DNA from: Salmonella enterica subsp. enterica serovar Typhimurium str. LT2
GTDB lineage: Bacteria > Pseudomonadota > Gammaproteobacteria > Enterobacterales > Enterobacteriaceae
NCBI RefSeq assembly: GCF_000006945.2
Contig: NC_003197.2
Span: forward strand, 3,472,001 to 3,536,000
Direction of reading: 5' to 3'
Length of the DNA stretch: 64,000 nt
A program made the position numbers and the translations under genes. Below are positions 63,947 through 64,000 of this stretch, piece by piece. The notes under the pieces were generated by a model. That model was not told where the DNA came from, did no database searches, and saw nothing but the letters and a program-made list of their open reading frames with translations. Every line of letters starts with the position of its first letter. Position 1 is the stretch's first letter.

Positions 63947-64000
63947 TCATTGCTGGCTTTCTTTTCTCGGTTGGCGCAGAACTTCGTTGATCTGCGGCGC
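63947..64000 (-). CDS. yhdP: C-terminal end of YhdP (AsmA-like lipid transport protein)
   Basis: The last 17 codons of a leftward gene enter from the right edge, reading APQINEVLRQPRKESQQ before TGA at 63947-63949. Order yhdP-tldD and the visible residues fit YhdP, a large AsmA-family inner-membrane protein that moves phospholipids to the outer membrane. Too little is present for independent domain evidence. Confidence 0.7.
   Translation of the reverse strand, partial: APQINEVLRQPRKESQQ

Overview
The window is enterobacterial chromosome and reads as Salmonella enterica. Most protein sequences are close to their Escherichia coli counterparts and the gene order follows the E. coli rpmA-to-tldD backbone. 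Three things depart from E. coli K-12 as I remember it. codBA lies next to the nan operon. A gene encoding a DUF695 plus RraB-like protein lies between sspA and rpsI. An oxaloacetate decarboxylase / tartrate dehydratase / transporter / GntR cluster lies between degS and mdh. The species call rests on remembered gene order and protein sequence, since no search was run.

Layout. 1-4500: yhbE (cut by the edge), rpmA-rplU, divergent ispB, sfsB, murA, ibaG. 4650-7770: mlaFEDCB, retrograde phospholipid transport. 7978-12369: yrbG-kdsD-kdsC-lptC-lptA-lptB, Kdo synthesis and LPS export. 12417-15938: rpoN-hpf-ptsN-rapZ-npr, the sigma-54 / nitrogen-PTS operon. 16187-21858: yrbL behind PmrA-like and PhoP-like boxes, mtgA, elbB, the sRNA arcZ, arcB, yhcC. 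22439-28418: a short leader ORF, then gltB-gltD. 28625-32365: a DUF1016/PDDEXK nuclease gene containing a perfect 31-base palindrome, then PurR-boxed codBA. 32448-37945: the sialic acid operon nanATEKQ and its repressor nanR. 38054-45954: sspAB, the RraB-like gene, rplM-rpsI, zapE, zapG, degQ, degS. 45988-54563: accessory cluster, transcribed leftward. 54683-64000: mdh, argR, two yhcN-family genes, yhcO, aaeXAB with aaeR, tldD and the last codons of yhdP.

The accessory cluster is the most distinctive part. It encodes an SLC13/DASS-type anion transporter, a two-subunit iron-sulfur tartrate dehydratase, the sodium-pumping oxaloacetate decarboxylase OadGAB, a CitG-like protein without the family's key motifs, and two overlapping GntR/FCD regulators. 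Together they suggest uptake of tartrate (or a related dicarboxylate), dehydration to oxaloacetate, and decarboxylation to pyruvate coupled to Na+ export. A 117-base imperfect palindrome separates the dehydratase genes from the oad genes. The transporter start codon is an intact ATG; I recall that its loss is the basis of the d-tartrate-negative type of S. Paratyphi B.

The rest is housekeeping: envelope biogenesis (mla, lpt, kds, murA, mtgA), nitrogen control (rpoN, ptsN, npr, gltBD, argR), redox control (arcB/arcZ), proteolysis and stress (degQ, degS, sspAB) and translation (four ribosomal proteins, hpf). No tRNA, rRNA, CRISPR array, prophage, IS element or integrase was seen. Repeats are mainly REP/BIME palindromes between operons.
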